Assembly: GCA_019638525.1 (NCBI GenBank)
Contig: JAHBTO010000004.1
Span: 124,001-188,000, forward strand
Length of the DNA stretch: 64,000 nucleotides
Reading direction: 5' to 3'
From: Ferruginibacter sp.
GTDB taxonomy: Bacteria > Bacteroidota > Bacteroidia > Chitinophagales > Chitinophagaceae
Shown here piece by piece: positions 1-10,452 of the stretch. Both the position numbers and the translations under genes were made by a program. Below the pieces are notes generated by a model. That model worked only from the letters and a program-made list of their open reading frames with translations, ran no database searches and had not been told where the DNA came from. Within the stretch, counting starts at the first letter, position 1. Each line of letters starts with the position of its first letter.

Positions 1-707
1 CTGCCCGTTTGTTTATGTTGGTACAAGTCGGCGCCTTTAAGATGAACATAAACCGGATAAGAAAAATCTGATTCCATGTATTCATCAGGCTCCACTTCGT
101 GAATACCAAGTAAGTTCATAATTTCAAGTACACCATGTGCCACACGGCCTGTGCCGGTAACTGCAATTTTGATATTTGGCAGTTTTAACCCAAAGTAAGT
201 ATGAATCAATTTTTGAAAACTGTTAACCGAATAAACCCTTGCCAGTTTATATGCCCCGGTGCGGTTACCATAAGCCATCATACCATTATGTGCCCCTACA
301 ATACCGGCAAAAAATCCAAAACCTATTATCCGTGTGCCATCATCATGCTCCAGGCATTCATAGTCAATAAGTGTTATTTTTTTTTGCAGTATTGTTTTAA
401 ACAGGATGCGATTAGCCGGTTGCATTTTTTTTGTGTGGGAGAAAAACATGTATCGCTTGCCTTGCAACAACATATCCACTGGTACTTCTTTTATGCCCAA
501 CAATAAATTACAACTGCTAAGGTCTTCTATCACTTCTACGCCAGCTTTTTCATATTCCACATCAGCATAACAACGGTTGGGCGAGTGTTGTGCTATAATT
601 TTTATATCAGCAAAATTTTTTTGCAGCCATTTGCAATGTGCAGGTGTAAGTGCAACACGGTTATCGGCAGGTATCTTTCCTTCACGAATAAGGCCAATAG
701 TAAGCAT
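1..707 (-). CDS. LYS1/alanine dehydrogenase-like NAD(P)-dependent oxidoreductase (5' part only)
   Basis: The reading frame is open from an ATG at 707 (leftward) to the window edge, giving 235 residues with the C-terminus missing. The N-terminus reads MLTIGLIREGKIPADNRVAL, the typical opening of the alanine dehydrogenase / PNT N-terminal domain, as in bacterial LYS1-type saccharopine dehydrogenases. A glycine-rich stretch near residue 185 (KIAVTGTGRVAHG) marks the start of a dinucleotide-binding Rossmann fold. The family reduces or oxidises amino-acid or imino substrates with NAD(P)H; which substrate is used cannot be told from this part. It diverges from hscB across about 140 bp. Alternatives are true alanine dehydrogenase or saccharopine dehydrogenase. 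Confidence 0.8.
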   Translation of the reverse strand, partial: MLTIGLIREGKIPADNRVALTPAHCKWLQKNFADIKIIAQHSPNRCYADVEYEKAGVEVIEDLSSCNLLLGIKEVPVDMLLQGKRYMFFSHTKKMQPANRILFKTILQKKITLIDYECLEHDDGTRIIGFGFFAGIVGAHNGMMAYGNRTGAYKLARVYSVNSFQKLIHTYFGLKLPNIKIAVTGTGRVAHGVLEIMNLLGIHEVEPDEYMESDFSYPVYVHLKGADLYQHKQTG

Positions 708-834
708 CGTAATTTTTTAACGGGCAATTTACAGGATTGTAATTTAATTGCAAGGTATATTGAGCTATATTGGTTATAAAAAATATATACTCATGGAATT
801 TTGTACCTAACAAGATTCTCTTATTTGCAATCTG

Positions 835-842
835 TATCTTTG
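835..842 (+). promoter_or_regulatory. -7 promoter element TATCTTTG for hscB
   Basis: The octamer matches the Bacteroidetes -7 consensus TAnnTTTG. It ends four bases before the hscB ATG, so the transcript would be leaderless or nearly so. No convincing -33 TTG partner was identified. Confidence 0.5.
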
Positions 843-846
843 CTAA

Positions 847-1326
847 ATGAATTACTTTGAATTATTCGACCTGCCGGTCTCATTCAACTTCGACAGGCGA
901 AAACTTGCCCTGAAATACTTTGAAATGCAAAAAAAATACCATCCCGATTTTTTTGTAAACGCCAGTGAACAGGAAAAGGAAGAAGCCCTGGAAATATCAA
1001 CACAACTTAATAAAGCACTTAAAATACTAAAAAACGAAGATGAAACTATAAAATATGTATTACAATTAAAAGGCCTTTTGGAGGAAGAAGAAAAATATAA
1101 ACTACCTCCCGACTTTTTAATGGAAATGATGGAATTAAATGAAGAATTGGATAACAATACTGCAAAAAAAATTGAAGCACTTGAAGCAGATTTGTATAGT
1201 GAAGTTAAACCCGTATTAGAAAACTATATAGACACAAATTACAACACTCCAGGGTTATTAAAACTGAAAGAATATTATTACAAAAAAAAATACCTGCATC
1301 GTATTTTGGACAGGTTAAATGGATAA
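847..1326 (+). CDS. hscB: Fe-S cluster assembly co-chaperone HscB
   Basis: The 159-residue protein has an N-terminal J-domain (about residues 1-75) with the diagnostic HPD tripeptide in KKYHPDFF, which stimulates the ATPase of an Hsp70 partner. The C-terminal part is a charged helical bundle typical of HscB, used to bind the IscU scaffold. Length is normal for the family (about 170). It should act in the cytoplasm, delivering scaffold-bound Fe-S clusters through an HscA/DnaK partner. No isc or suf genes lie beside it here, so it is isolated from its pathway. The start is fixed by a TATCTTTG element just upstream. Confidence 0.88.
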   Translation: MNYFELFDLPVSFNFDRRKLALKYFEMQKKYHPDFFVNASEQEKEEALEISTQLNKALKILKNEDETIKYVLQLKGLLEEEEKYKLPPDFLMEMMELNEELDNNTAKKIEALEADLYSEVKPVLENYIDTNYNTPGLLKLKEYYYKKKYLHRILDRLNG

Positions 1327-1355
1327 TGTAATATTGCAACCCATTCAAAAAAAAT

Positions 1356-1439
1356 GCCCATGTGGCGGAATTGGTAGACGCAGCAGACTCAAAATCTGCC
1401 GTTCGCAAGAGCGTGAAGGTTCGATTCCTTTCGTGGGCA
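1356..1439 (+). tRNA. tRNA-Leu (anticodon CAA)
   Basis: Class II tRNA of 84 nt. The acceptor stem GCCCATG pairs with CGTGGGC (one G-T pair), followed by discriminator A at 1439. The anticodon stem GCAGA/TCTGC encloses the loop CTCAAAA, giving anticodon CAA, which reads UUG. A long variable arm and the T-loop GGTTCGATTCC are visible. CCA is not encoded. It lies 29 bp after hscB and is followed directly by a strong hairpin terminator. Confidence 0.95.
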
Positions 1440-1442
1440 CTG

Positions 1443-1471
1443 GCCGGAGAAAATTTTCTCCGGCTTTTTTT
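1443..1471 (+). terminator. Intrinsic terminator after tRNA-Leu
   Basis: A perfect 22-base palindrome (GCCGGAGAAAA / TTTTCTCCGGC) is followed by a run of seven T. It should end the hscB/tRNA transcript. Confidence 0.9.
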
Positions 1472-1655
1472 ATAAATCACCAATATAAATTAAGTGATGA
1501 ATTATAAAATCAAGAAAAAAAAACTATTCATTTTAAACAACCTTACAATTAATTTGCAGTAGAAAAATACCTGCTTATAATTCGCAGTTACTTTAACTTC
1601 TTATAATTTTATTAAACAGTTTTTTTTACGATACTTTACATTTTAAAATGAAGAA

Positions 1656-2885
1656 ATGTTATTTCAATTATTTAAAAAGATAGGCTTTATACTTGTATGG
1701 ATGTTTATAATTCCAATAAATGCATTGCAGGCTCAACCTGCATCCACTTTGTGTGCTACACCGCCAATGGGATGGAATAGCTGGAACTTTTTTGAGGGTA
1801 AAATAAGCGATTCAATTATAAGACAAATAGCCGATGCATTGCTGGCAAACGGGATGAAAGATGCCGGTTATGAATACATCATTATTGACGACTTATGGAC
1901 AAATGGACGGGATAAAAACAATGTGCTTATTGCCGATCCTGTTAGATTTCCTTATGGTATAAAAATTTTAGCTGATTATATTCATTCAAAAGGATTAAAA
2001 CTTGGTATTTATTCAGATGCTGCACAACACACTTGTGGTGGCGTAAGCGGTAGTTATGGTTTTGAAGAGTTAGATGCAAAAACATTTGCTTCATGGGGTA
2101 TTGATTATCTTAAATATGATTATTGCAATGCCCCTGAAGATGTTATAACTGCATTTACCAGGTATAAAAAAATGAGTGATGCACTAAAGGCTACCGGTCG
2201 CCCAATTGTATATGCCATTTGTGAATGGGGCCAAAGAAAACCCTGGCTTTGGGCAAAAGCGGCAGGCGGCCATCTTTGGCGTACTACATGGGATTTGCGT
2301 GATACCTGGCAGTCGAACAATAAAGATCTTACCGGCATAATGGAAATTTTTAATGACCAGGATAGCTTGGCTCAATATGCTGGCCCCGGCGGATGGAATG
2401 ACCCTGATATGCTAATGGTTGGATTATATGGCAAAGGCTCTTCCTCAAATGCCGGAACTAATGGTAAAGGTTGCACTAAAACAGAATACGAAACCCATTT
2501 TGCATTATGGTGTATGCTGGCTGCGCCATTGATTGTTAATTCAGATATCAGGAAAATTTCCAGTGAAACTTTACAACTTTTAACCAATAAAGATTTGATT
2601 GCAATAAACCAGGATAAACTGGGTAAACAAGCAAATACTATTTATAACAAAGACAGTGTACAGGTATTAATGAAAAATTTGAGTGGCGGCAATTTAGCCA
2701 TTTGTATATTCAACAAGTCGGGTACCGCTAAAAATATTTCTCTTAATTTAAAGAAAGATCTTGATGTATGGAAACCCTATAAATATATACAGGCAATTTT
2801 TAAAAACAAAAATATTAAAGCCAATAATAACCTTGCGCTAAAATTAGAAGGACATGCTTGTGAAGTTTATATTTTTAAAAATTAA
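1656..2885 (+). CDS. Secreted alpha-galactosidase, glycoside hydrolase family 27
   Basis: The 409-residue protein starts with a signal peptide (about residues 1-26, ending ALQA). The GH27 (beta/alpha)8 barrel is evident from PPMGWNSWN at 36-44, YIIIDDLW at 74-81 and YLKYDYCN at 151-158. By family analogy the catalytic nucleophile is Asp155 (KYD) and the acid/base is Asp213 in WRTTWD. GGWNDPDML is also conserved. A C-terminal beta-sandwich (about 310-409) follows. The enzyme removes terminal alpha-galactose from oligosaccharides or polysaccharides in the periplasm or outside the cell. It stands alone, with no SusCD pair or other glycosidase adjacent. Substrate and exact linkage are inferred. 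Confidence 0.92.
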   Translation: MLFQLFKKIGFILVWMFIIPINALQAQPASTLCATPPMGWNSWNFFEGKISDSIIRQIADALLANGMKDAGYEYIIIDDLWTNGRDKNNVLIADPVRFPYGIKILADYIHSKGLKLGIYSDAAQHTCGGVSGSYGFEELDAKTFASWGIDYLKYDYCNAPEDVITAFTRYKKMSDALKATGRPIVYAICEWGQRKPWLWAKAAGGHLWRTTWDLRDTWQSNNKDLTGIMEIFNDQDSLAQYAGPGGWNDPDMLMVGLYGKGSSSNAGTNGKGCTKTEYETHFALWCMLAAPLIVNSDIRKISSETLQLLTNKDLIAINQDKLGKQANTIYNKDSVQVLMKNLSGGNLAICIFNKSGTAKNISLNLKKDLDVWKPYKYIQAIFKNKNIKANNNLALKLEGHACEVYIFKN

Positions 2886-3022
2886 ATCCTATTGCCTTCC
2901 ATTTATCAATAACATTGTAATAACAGTATAAACTTTTGCTTCTGATTTAAACGCTGCAACTTTATAAACATACAATAGTATGTATTTTGAAATATAACCT
3001 TCCTTGCTTAAATTGTAATTAG

Positions 3023-4444
3023 ATGAATACAACAGTGTATGATTATGGCATGATTGGTCTTGGAACCATGGGCCGCAACCTGGCTTTAAATATGAGTGAC
3101 AAGGGCTACAGCGTAATGGGTTACGACAGGAATGAAACCCAGGTTAATAATTTTATTAAAGAAGCCGGTACCCGTACCATGTTTGCCAGCACAAGTTTAC
3201 CCCTGTTTTTAAAAGCCCTAAAAACTCCAAGAGCAATTATACTATTGGTGCCTGCCGGAAAAATTACAGATGATGTAATTAATGAATTAAAGCCTTTACT
3301 ATCTGCCAACGACCTTATAATGGATTTTGGCAATTCGCATTTTACAGATACCAACAGGCGTATTGAACAACTTTCATCTTCAAAAATTCATTTTATGGGT
3401 GTGGGTATTTCCGGCGGTGAAGCAGGCGCCCGTTTTGGGCCAAGCATCATGCCGGGAGGGTCACAGGAAATGTATAACAATATTGCCCCCATGCTGCAAT
3501 CTGTATCGGCCAAAGTAAATAACGAGCCTTGTGTAACCTGGCTGGGGCCCGGCTCGGCAGGGCATTATGTAAAAATGGTACACAATGGTATTGAATATGG
3601 ACTGATGCAGTTGATTGCAGAAACATACCATATTTTAAAAACAGTTGGGCAACTAAGCAATGATGAACTTCACGATGTGTTTGCTGCATGGAACAAAGGA
3701 AAACTACAATCATACCTTATTGAAATAACAGCATCAATTTTTTTGCAACAGGATGAGTTTACAAAAAATTCATTGGTAGATATGATACAGGATGCTGCAA
3801 AACAAAAAGGCACCGGCGGATGGACAACAGAAGATGCTATCAACCTTCAAGTGCCCATCCCTGTTATTGATACGGCCGTAAACATGCGCAACTTATCGGC
3901 GCTTAAAAATGAAAGGCTGCTAGCACAACAAAAACTACAGGGGCCACAAGCCCTTGCCTTCTATTCAAAAAACGATTTGATTGAAATGATGGAGCAAGCC
4001 CTTCATTTTTCCATCATCACCGTATACGCACAAGGTATGGAGCTGCTGCAGACCGCTTCAAAAAAATACGAATATGGTTTACAACCGGCAGCTATTGCAA
4101 AAATCTGGCGTGGCGGTTGCATCATCAGGGCTACTTTGCTTGAAGATATATTTACAGCTTTTACTAAACAACCCGGTTTATTAAACCTTATGCTTGATGA
4201 TAATTTTTCATCAAGCCTCATTAACACCCAAAAACAATTACGCAATGCAATAAAAATTGCAATTGAAAGCGGGATACCGGCATCTGCATTAATGATGGCG
4301 CTGGCATATTATGATAGTTACCGTAGTGGATGGCTGCCTGCAAATTTAATACAGGCGCAGCGTGACTTTTTTGGAGCTCATACATATGAACGGATTGACA
4401 GGGAAGGTATTTTTCACACACAATGGAATACAAAAGTTAAATAA
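3023..4444 (+). CDS. gnd: 6-phosphogluconate dehydrogenase (decarboxylating)
   Basis: The 473-residue length is typical. The N-terminal Rossmann fold has [13 protein letters not shown] (about 12-24). The substrate site motifs are [19 protein letters not shown] (about 128-146) and [10 protein letters not shown], with the catalytic Lys/His region. The C-terminal helical domain contains KGTGGWT, also family-typical. It converts 6-phosphogluconate to ribulose 5-phosphate, CO2 and NAD(P)H in the cytoplasm. It is the first gene of a gnd-zwf-pgl operon covering the whole oxidative branch; zwf starts one base after its stop codon. Confidence 0.96.
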   Translation: MNTTVYDYGMIGLGTMGRNLALNMSDKGYSVMGYDRNETQVNNFIKEAGTRTMFASTSLPLFLKALKTPRAIILLVPAGKITDDVINELKPLLSANDLIMDFGNSHFTDTNRRIEQLSSSKIHFMGVGISGGEAGARFGPSIMPGGSQEMYNNIAPMLQSVSAKVNNEPCVTWLGPGSAGHYVKMVHNGIEYGLMQLIAETYHILKTVGQLSNDELHDVFAAWNKGKLQSYLIEITASIFLQQDEFTKNSLVDMIQDAAKQKGTGGWTTEDAINLQVPIPVIDTAVNMRNLSALKNERLLAQQKLQGPQALAFYSKNDLIEMMEQALHFSIITVYAQGMELLQTASKKYEYGLQPAAIAKIWRGGCIIRATLLEDIFTAFTKQPGLLNLMLDDNFSSSLINTQKQLRNAIKIAIESGIPASALMMALAYYDSYRSGWLPANLIQAQRDFFGAHTYERIDREGIFHTQWNTKVK

Positions 4445-4445
4445 C

Positions 4446-5963
4446 ATGGAGGCAACCAATGCAACAAAAACATGCCCAACAATTATTGTAATACTTGGCG
4501 CCACCGGCGACCTTACCTGGCGAAAACTAGTGCCTGCCATTTATAACCTTTATCTTGATAAATGGATACCAGGTAATTTTGCCCTGATAGGCATTAGCAG
4601 AAAAAAAATTTCGAACCAGGCTTTTCTAACACGCCTGCACGAAGGTGTTAACAAATTTTCAAGAAGAGGAAAAACAAAAAAAACAGACTGGAATGATTTT
4701 GCAAAATACATCAGTTACCAGGCAGGTGAATTTAGCAACAACAGCACCTATACAAAATTAGATAAGGAAATAAAAAGCCTTGAAAAAAAATGGAAAGTAA
4801 AAGCCAATGTGATTTTTTACCTGGCGGTACCGCCTGTTGCATTTGAAGAGATAGCCTGTAGGATTGGCGCTTCGGGCCTTGCTGCAGACAAATTAAGAAG
4901 CCGCATCATTATTGAAAAACCCTTTGGGCACGACCTTAACAGTGCAAAAAAATTAAACACCCTGTTACATGGCATTTTTGATGAATCGCAAATTTACAGG
5001 ATAGATCATTACCTTGGTAAAGAAACTGTACAAAACATACTTGCATTTCGCTTTGCCAATGCGTTATTTGAACCGGTATGGAACCGTAACTATATCGACA
5101 GTGTACAAATTACTGTATCGGAACAATTGGGTGTAGAAAACCGTGGTAATTATTATGAAACTGCAGGGGCATTAAGGGATATGATACAAAACCACCTGTT
5201 TCAATTGCTTTGCCTTATTGCTATGGAACCTCCTGTTTCTTTTGATGCAAATGAAGTAAGAAACAAAAAAGTGGATGTATTAAATGCACTTCGTAAAATA
5301 CATTCCAATGAAGTGAATGAATACGCTGTTCGTGGTCAGTACGGCCCCGGATGGATAGAAGGTAAAAAAGTAATTGGCTACCGTAAAGAACCGGATGTAA
5401 ACAAAGAATCCTGCAAAGAAACATTTGCTGCCATTAAATTATTCATTGATAACTGGCGCTGGCAAGGCATACCTTTTTACCTGCGTACCGGTAAAAGGAT
5501 GAATGAAACTATATCAATTATCACCATAAAATTTAAACCTGTTCCACACAAATCATTTCCTCCAGAAGCAATAGGCAACTGGCAACCCAATATGCTGATG
5601 TTACATATACAACCACACATGGGTATCCATTTACAGTTCCAGGCAAAACGCCCCGGTTTACAAATGATGCTTAACCCTGTTGATATGGAATTTAATTATG
5701 AAGATTCTTATTCTTCGGGCATGCCTGAAGCATATGAAACTTTGTTGCTTGATATTATAGAAGGTGATTCTACACTGTTCATGCGTGCCGACCAGGTGGA
5801 AGCTGCATGGGAAGCGCTGATGCCGGTGATAGATAATTGGGAAATGAACCCTCCGGTAAATTTTCCTAATTACGAATCGGGCACACAAGGCCCCGAAGAT
5901 GCAGAAGCACTTATTGCAAAAGACGGAAATAGTTGGATTGCTATTTCTCCTGAAAAAAAATGA
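4446..5963 (+). CDS. zwf: Glucose-6-phosphate 1-dehydrogenase
   Basis: The 505-residue enzyme oxidises glucose 6-phosphate to 6-phosphogluconolactone. The nucleotide-binding motif [13 protein letters not shown] lies near the N-terminus and the substrate-binding signature [15 protein letters not shown] near residue 190, containing the catalytic His and Lys. Length and both domains match the family. The ATG at 4446 is chosen because it lies right after the gnd stop; the frame is open further upstream, but that would overlap gnd by over 80 bases. The gene overlaps pgl by 4 bp (ATGA), indicating translational coupling. Confidence 0.95.
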   Translation: MEATNATKTCPTIIVILGATGDLTWRKLVPAIYNLYLDKWIPGNFALIGISRKKISNQAFLTRLHEGVNKFSRRGKTKKTDWNDFAKYISYQAGEFSNNSTYTKLDKEIKSLEKKWKVKANVIFYLAVPPVAFEEIACRIGASGLAADKLRSRIIIEKPFGHDLNSAKKLNTLLHGIFDESQIYRIDHYLGKETVQNILAFRFANALFEPVWNRNYIDSVQITVSEQLGVENRGNYYETAGALRDMIQNHLFQLLCLIAMEPPVSFDANEVRNKKVDVLNALRKIHSNEVNEYAVRGQYGPGWIEGKKVIGYRKEPDVNKESCKETFAAIKLFIDNWRWQGIPFYLRTGKRMNETISIITIKFKPVPHKSFPPEAIGNWQPNMLMLHIQPHMGIHLQFQAKRPGLQMMLNPVDMEFNYEDSYSSGMPEAYETLLLDIIEGDSTLFMRADQVEAAWEALMPVIDNWEMNPPVNFPNYESGTQGPEDAEALIAKDGNSWIAISPEKK

Positions 5964-6703
5964 GTACTTCAAACTATAACCTTTCTGTTTTTAAAACCAT
6001 TGATGGTTTAAACAAGGCTGCTGCAGCATTTATCATGGATGCTGCACATGATGCAATTGCTGCCAGGGGACGTTTTGTTATTTCACTTTCGGGCGGGCAA
6101 ACGCCTGCAGGTTTGTATAAACTCTTAGCTACAACGCCATACAAAACATCATTGCCTTGGAAAAATATTTTTATTTTTTGGGGCGATGAACGATGTGTGC
6201 CATTAGATGATGAACGCAACAATGCTTACCAGGCCAAAAGAATTTTACTGGATGGTATTGAAATCCCACCGAAAAATATTCATCGCATACAAACCAACCT
6301 GGCCCCAGAACAAGCTGCAATAGCTTATGAAAAAGAAATATCAAGTTTTTTCAAAGGTGCCGAACAAAGGTTCGACCTGATATTACTTGGACTTGGCGAG
6401 AACGGGCATACTGCTTCTATATTTCCAGGTACAGATATTATTAATGAAAAAGCCGAAGCTGTGAGAGCCGTATATGTAACTGAAGAAAAAAAATTCCGGG
6501 TAAGTATGACGGCGCCGTTAATAAACCAGGCTCACCAAATCTTATTTTTAGTTACCGGAATTTCAAAAGCAATGGTGTTGAAAAATGTGTTAACTGGCAC
6601 ATACCAGCCGGCTATTTATCCTGCACAACTTATCAAGCCTTTTCCAGGAATGCTAAACTGGTTTACAGATGAAGGCGCTTCATCGCTTTTACAAAATGAA
6701 TAA
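5960..6703 (+). CDS. pgl: 6-phosphogluconolactonase (DevB type)
   Basis: The 247-residue protein belongs to the NagB/DevB sugar-phosphate isomerase-like fold. Visible motifs are [15 protein letters not shown] near residue 42, [16 protein letters not shown] near 73 and [14 protein letters not shown] near 145, all typical of 6-phosphogluconolactonase. It hydrolyses the lactone made by Zwf, completing a gnd-zwf-pgl operon in which the enzymes act in the order zwf, pgl, gnd. It overlaps zwf by 4 bp and is followed by a bidirectional terminator. Confidence 0.93.
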   Translation: MSTSNYNLSVFKTIDGLNKAAAAFIMDAAHDAIAARGRFVISLSGGQTPAGLYKLLATTPYKTSLPWKNIFIFWGDERCVPLDDERNNAYQAKRILLDGIEIPPKNIHRIQTNLAPEQAAIAYEKEISSFFKGAEQRFDLILLGLGENGHTASIFPGTDIINEKAEAVRAVYVTEEKKFRVSMTAPLINQAHQILFLVTGISKAMVLKNVLTGTYQPAIYPAQLIKPFPGMLNWFTDEGASSLLQNE

Positions 6704-6794
6704 AGGCTGCTTTTAGCTGAACAGAGGCTTGCATCAAAAATTAATTCCTTTGTTCAGAAAAAATTCAAGACTTTGTTATTTAAGACAGCATAAT

Positions 6795-6832
6795 AAAAAA
6801 GCCGGCTACAAAAAATGTAACCGGCTTTTTTT
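6795..6832. terminator. Bidirectional terminator between pgl and the CBS gene
   Basis: The hairpin AGCCGGCTAC / GTAACCGGCT (one mismatch) is flanked by an A-run on the left and a T-run on the right. It could serve both the rightward pgl operon and the leftward CBS gene. Confidence 0.85.
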
Positions 6833-6845
6833 AAAAATCAGTAAC

Positions 6846-7277
6846 TCAGGTACCGGCAATATACTGCTGCATATTTTCTATTATAAACTTTTGTTCGTGA
6901 ATAATGGCTCTCACCAGGTCGCCAATTGATACCACTCCCAATAACTTATCATTTTCCATCACAGGTAAGTGCCTGATGAATTTTCCGGTCATCAACTTCA
7001 TACATTCATCAATGCTGTTATTAGGCGTAACGGTAATAACATTTGCCGTCATAATATCACTCACCAGGGTTTCTTTTGATGACTTGCCTTTTAACACCAC
7101 TTTTCGGGCATAATCCCTTTCGGTAAAAATGCCGGCTAATTTACCATTTTCGGTTATCAGCAATGAACTCACATTTTTTTCAACCATAAGTTCCAATGCA
7201 TGATAAACTGAAGTGTCGGGTGGTACTGAAAATACATTGCCACCCTTTTCATCAAGAATATTTTGTACTGTAGCCAT
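6846..7277 (-). CDS. Stand-alone tandem CBS domain protein
   Basis: The 143-residue cytoplasmic protein consists of two CBS domains (about residues 5-62 and 72-132). The repeated signature is clear: SSLLITENGKLAGIFTERDY in the first and RHLPVMENDKLLGVVSIGDL in the second. CBS pairs bind adenosine nucleotides or SAM and usually regulate a partner, but no partner is encoded next door. The specific ligand and target are unknown. The gene is transcribed toward pgl and shares a terminator with it. The roughly 280 bp upstream, before bshC, holds no ORF I can support. Confidence 0.85.
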   Translation of the reverse strand: MATVQNILDEKGGNVFSVPPDTSVYHALELMVEKNVSSLLITENGKLAGIFTERDYARKVVLKGKSSKETLVSDIMTANVITVTPNNSIDECMKLMTGKFIRHLPVMENDKLLGVVSIGDLVRAIIHEQKFIIENMQQYIAGT

Positions 7278-7555
7278 AATGTTAGTTTAAGGTATATAAA
7301 ACAATTTTAAAGCCTGCGTTTTAAAAATAAGGTTTTTTATCGAAAATAAATAGTATCAAAATCATACTTTAAAAAAAGTGAATAATAGGGATGAACTGGT
7401 TATTTTTTCAAATAAGAATTAAAATAATAATTGAATAAATACGCAAGAAATATTTAACCGCAAACATTATATATTGCAAAGATGTATTTACTGTATAAAC
7501 CTCTATACGTTTGCCCTTCTTTGCGGCTACCTTTTTATTTACATTATAACAATTT

Positions 7556-9151
7556 CTATAATTCCATTATACAGAATTCCTGTTCCAACGTCAATGAAGC
7601 ATCGTACAAAGCCTGGATGAATTGCTTACCATATTCTGCATAAAAAGGCATAAAGTTTTCAATACGCTCCTGTAAACTATTGTGAGGAAAGAGTTGTGAT
7701 TGCAATTTTTGTAATTGCCGCTGTTGTGCTTCGAATTTTTTCTTTTGTGCACGAAGCATCTTTTTTTCCAGTGCATCCAATTTTCTTATTGCCTGTTTTT
7801 CTAATGCTTCGGTATGTGGCACCAAAGTAATATCAACAGTACCGGATATAGTTTTCAGCTTATCATAAAAATCAGATACCTCTTGCTTTTCATTTTGCAG
7901 ACTTAACTGAACGGTTGATTCCCGATTTACCAGTGAATTCATCAGTACCTGTTGAGGTTTAAATAAATCAGTTATTGTAAAACCCAATTTACCAGCTCTC
8001 TCAACCTTTTTATTATCTGCCAACAAAAAAGAATTACGCAAAACTAAAACCGGGAATGGCACATTAACCACTTCAAAAACATTCTTCAATTCCATCCAAT
8101 AGGCCAATTCTCCTCCCCCGCCAATAAAAGCAATGTTGGGCAAAATCATTTCCTGGAAAACCGGCCGCAGAATAACATTAGGACTAAATCTATCCGGGTG
8201 CTTTTTCAATTCATCCATCAACTCTTCTTCAGCAAAAGAAAATTGAGTATTTATAACAGAATAACGACCATTTGATTTTTCAATACGTTCTCTTTTATCA
8301 TCACGCAGGTAAAACATATTTAGTTCCCTTCCTGCAGCCTGCACTTTGTATTCGCCGGGAAAAGTTTGCATAGTTTTTTCCACAATCCTGTGCGAAAAAT
8401 TTTCTTTCAATTCCTTTTTGGTAACCGGTATAAATGTACTCTTATAATCTGCATCATCAGGCAACAAAACAAGTAAACCATAATGGCCAAACAGTTTATT
8501 TACAAGTTTAAATGTTGCCTGTTCAATGGTTGAGCCTTCTGTATAACAGCTTTTCATACTGTTGATAATCTCTTTACCAAAAGGCCGAACAGTTATTTCT
8601 GCAGCAATGCTATCTAACAGTGTAAGCAAACCTTTATCCACTTTCATTCTGCCAACAGCGCCGGTTTGTTTTGTATTCCAAACATGCTTGTTGCTATTGA
8701 TGTAAATATGGCCTAATTCATCCAGGTCGGCATCTTCGCTGCCCATATAATATACCGGTACAAAATTGCTCCCGGGCATTTCTTTTTTTAGCTGTTCACA
8801 AAGTTTAATTGCATGCAAAATCTTATAAATAAAATACAAATGACCAGTAAAAATATTAGGTTGATGAGCGGTTGTAATGGTGAATGTATTTTCATTAAGC
8901 AACAACTCAATATTTGATAACTGCCCTGCCGTTGGGTTTTGGCCAGCATAATGCTTATGCAAGGTTTGTACAAGTAATTGCCTGTTGGTTGGGTAATTTC
9001 TACGGCATGCAACAGCGGCTTTAATACCATCAACAGAAACGGGGTGAGCATAAAATGGCGTAAGTTGTTCTATACCATCCAGGTAATCCAATATCATTTT
9101 TGAAAAAAAGCCGGTTTCCTTATAAGCAATTAGCGAAGAAGTGCTGTTCAT
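7556..9151 (-). CDS. bshC: Bacillithiol biosynthesis cysteine-adding enzyme BshC
   Basis: The 531-residue protein matches BshC (about 540 residues) across its length. The N-terminal core has FTITTAHQPNIFTGHLYF near residue 92 and PVYYMGSEDADLDELGHI near 142. The C-terminal part (about 430-500) is a long charged coiled coil, as seen in BshC structures. BshC is thought to join cysteine to glucosaminyl-malate as the last step of bacillithiol synthesis. bshA and bshB are not in this window, but a BstA-like bacillithiol transferase homologue lies at 37090-37617. Confidence 0.9.
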   Translation of the reverse strand: MNSTSSLIAYKETGFFSKMILDYLDGIEQLTPFYAHPVSVDGIKAAVACRRNYPTNRQLLVQTLHKHYAGQNPTAGQLSNIELLLNENTFTITTAHQPNIFTGHLYFIYKILHAIKLCEQLKKEMPGSNFVPVYYMGSEDADLDELGHIYINSNKHVWNTKQTGAVGRMKVDKGLLTLLDSIAAEITVRPFGKEIINSMKSCYTEGSTIEQATFKLVNKLFGHYGLLVLLPDDADYKSTFIPVTKKELKENFSHRIVEKTMQTFPGEYKVQAAGRELNMFYLRDDKRERIEKSNGRYSVINTQFSFAEEELMDELKKHPDRFSPNVILRPVFQEMILPNIAFIGGGGELAYWMELKNVFEVVNVPFPVLVLRNSFLLADNKKVERAGKLGFTITDLFKPQQVLMNSLVNRESTVQLSLQNEKQEVSDFYDKLKTISGTVDITLVPHTEALEKQAIRKLDALEKKMLRAQKKKFEAQQRQLQKLQSQLFPHNSLQERIENFMPFYAEYGKQFIQALYDASLTLEQEFCIMEL

Positions 9152-9318
9152 TTATATCTTTTTACCCATTGTTAAGTTCAGTAAACAAACATACATCAAT
9201 CCTTAAAATTAAAACGGTAGTTTCTGTTAATACTTAACATTTTCCACTTTGTTAAAATTCTGCTTGCAAATGTCAAAAAAAAATCCATTTTTTACACCCC
9301 AAAACAAAAAATACGCTT

Positions 9319-10311
9319 ATGCAACCGAATAAAAAATTTCCAGTAATGGCGGCACTTATTTTTGCCTGTGCTGCATTTTTATTTTTAGTGAATGCCTGTA
9401 ATAATAATGAAAATAACAATACTGACGCTACCGAAACAGGGGTAAAAACAAATGAAGATTCGGTAAAGAAGATTGTTGAGAGAGGCAAATACCTTGCATA
9501 TCATGTTGCTTTATGTATAGATTGCCATAGTGAGCGTGATTTCAGCCAGTTTTCGGGGCCTTTAAAAGAAGGTACTGAAGGTATGGGAGGCGCTGTGTTT
9601 GGAAAAGAACTTGGTATTCCGGGAGTAGTTTATTCTAAAAACATAACTTCCGATACAGTTAATGGTATTGGAAAATGGACAGATGCAGAAATTGAAAGGG
9701 TGATAACAAGGGGAATAACTAAAAACGGTGATACGCTATTTCCGATAATGCCTTATGCACAATATAATGGTATGAGTAAAGATGATATAAAAAGTATTAT
9801 AGCATTTATACGTACCTTAAAACCCAATGCTAATAAAGTACCAGATCGCAAACTTGCCATCCCAATGGCAATGGCATATCCACCCCTTAGGAGTTCATCG
9901 CCGGACAACAATGTTAAACCCGATGTAAGTGATATTGTAAAGTATGGCGCATACGTAATGAGTAGCGCTGCCTGTATGGATTGCCATACTCCTATGGAAA
10001 AAGGGCAGTTTGTAATGCCAAAGTATATGGCCGGAGGCCGAATGTTTGATATCGGGTTATTTAAAGTTGTTTCAGCCAACATTACACCGGATAGCACAAC
10101 CGGTATTGGTAGCTGGACAGAAGAAAAGTTCCTGGAAAGGTTTAAACACTATAGGGATGCAGCATCATACAAAACAAACCCGGGCAAGTTAAATAGTTTG
10201 ATGCCCTGGGTGATGTATGCCGGTATGGACGATTTTGATATAAAAGCCATATACAGGTATTTGCGAACCATACCTGCTGTAAATAACAAAGTGGAAACAC
10301 ATCCAAATTAA
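9319..10311 (+). CDS. Diheme cytochrome c lipoprotein, copy 1
   Basis: The 330-residue protein has an N-terminal membrane segment ending in a lipobox-like LVNAC (Cys27), then a low-complexity Asn-rich linker. Two heme c motifs are visible: CIDCH at 66-70 and CMDCH at 219-223. Each sits in a similar half (about 50-170 and 205-325), and candidate Met axial ligands occur in FPIMP and SLMPW. It resembles the diheme cytochrome c subunits of sugar/alcohol dehydrogenase or thiosulfate-oxidation type systems. No dehydrogenase subunit is adjacent, so the electron donor is unknown. A close paralogue follows at 10453. Confidence 0.85.
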   Translation: MQPNKKFPVMAALIFACAAFLFLVNACNNNENNNTDATETGVKTNEDSVKKIVERGKYLAYHVALCIDCHSERDFSQFSGPLKEGTEGMGGAVFGKELGIPGVVYSKNITSDTVNGIGKWTDAEIERVITRGITKNGDTLFPIMPYAQYNGMSKDDIKSIIAFIRTLKPNANKVPDRKLAIPMAMAYPPLRSSSPDNNVKPDVSDIVKYGAYVMSSAACMDCHTPMEKGQFVMPKYMAGGRMFDIGLFKVVSANITPDSTTGIGSWTEEKFLERFKHYRDAASYKTNPGKLNSLMPWVMYAGMDDFDIKAIYRYLRTIPAVNNKVETHPN

Positions 10312-10330
10312 ATTAGTAAACCAGTAAATA

Positions 10331-10363
10331 AAAAAAGAGCAGTTGTATAAACTGCTCTTTTTA
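10331..10363 (+). terminator. Terminator between the two cytochrome genes
   Basis: The stem AGAGCAGTT / AACTGCTCT has an A-run before it and a T-run after it. It separates the two paralogues into probably independent transcripts, although the symmetric A/T flanks could work in both directions. Confidence 0.85.
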
Positions 10364-10452
10364 TTGCATGCAAATCTATCATTTGCATTTATTTCATTTT
10401 TGTTGTAACTTATAAGGAATCAAGAAATTTCCTTTATTTAAAATCAACAATC

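Noticed and set aside
5221..5424. Open frames on the opposite strand of zwf and many other genes
   Set aside because: They lie entirely inside strongly recognised genes and show no domain, start signal or coding pattern of their own.
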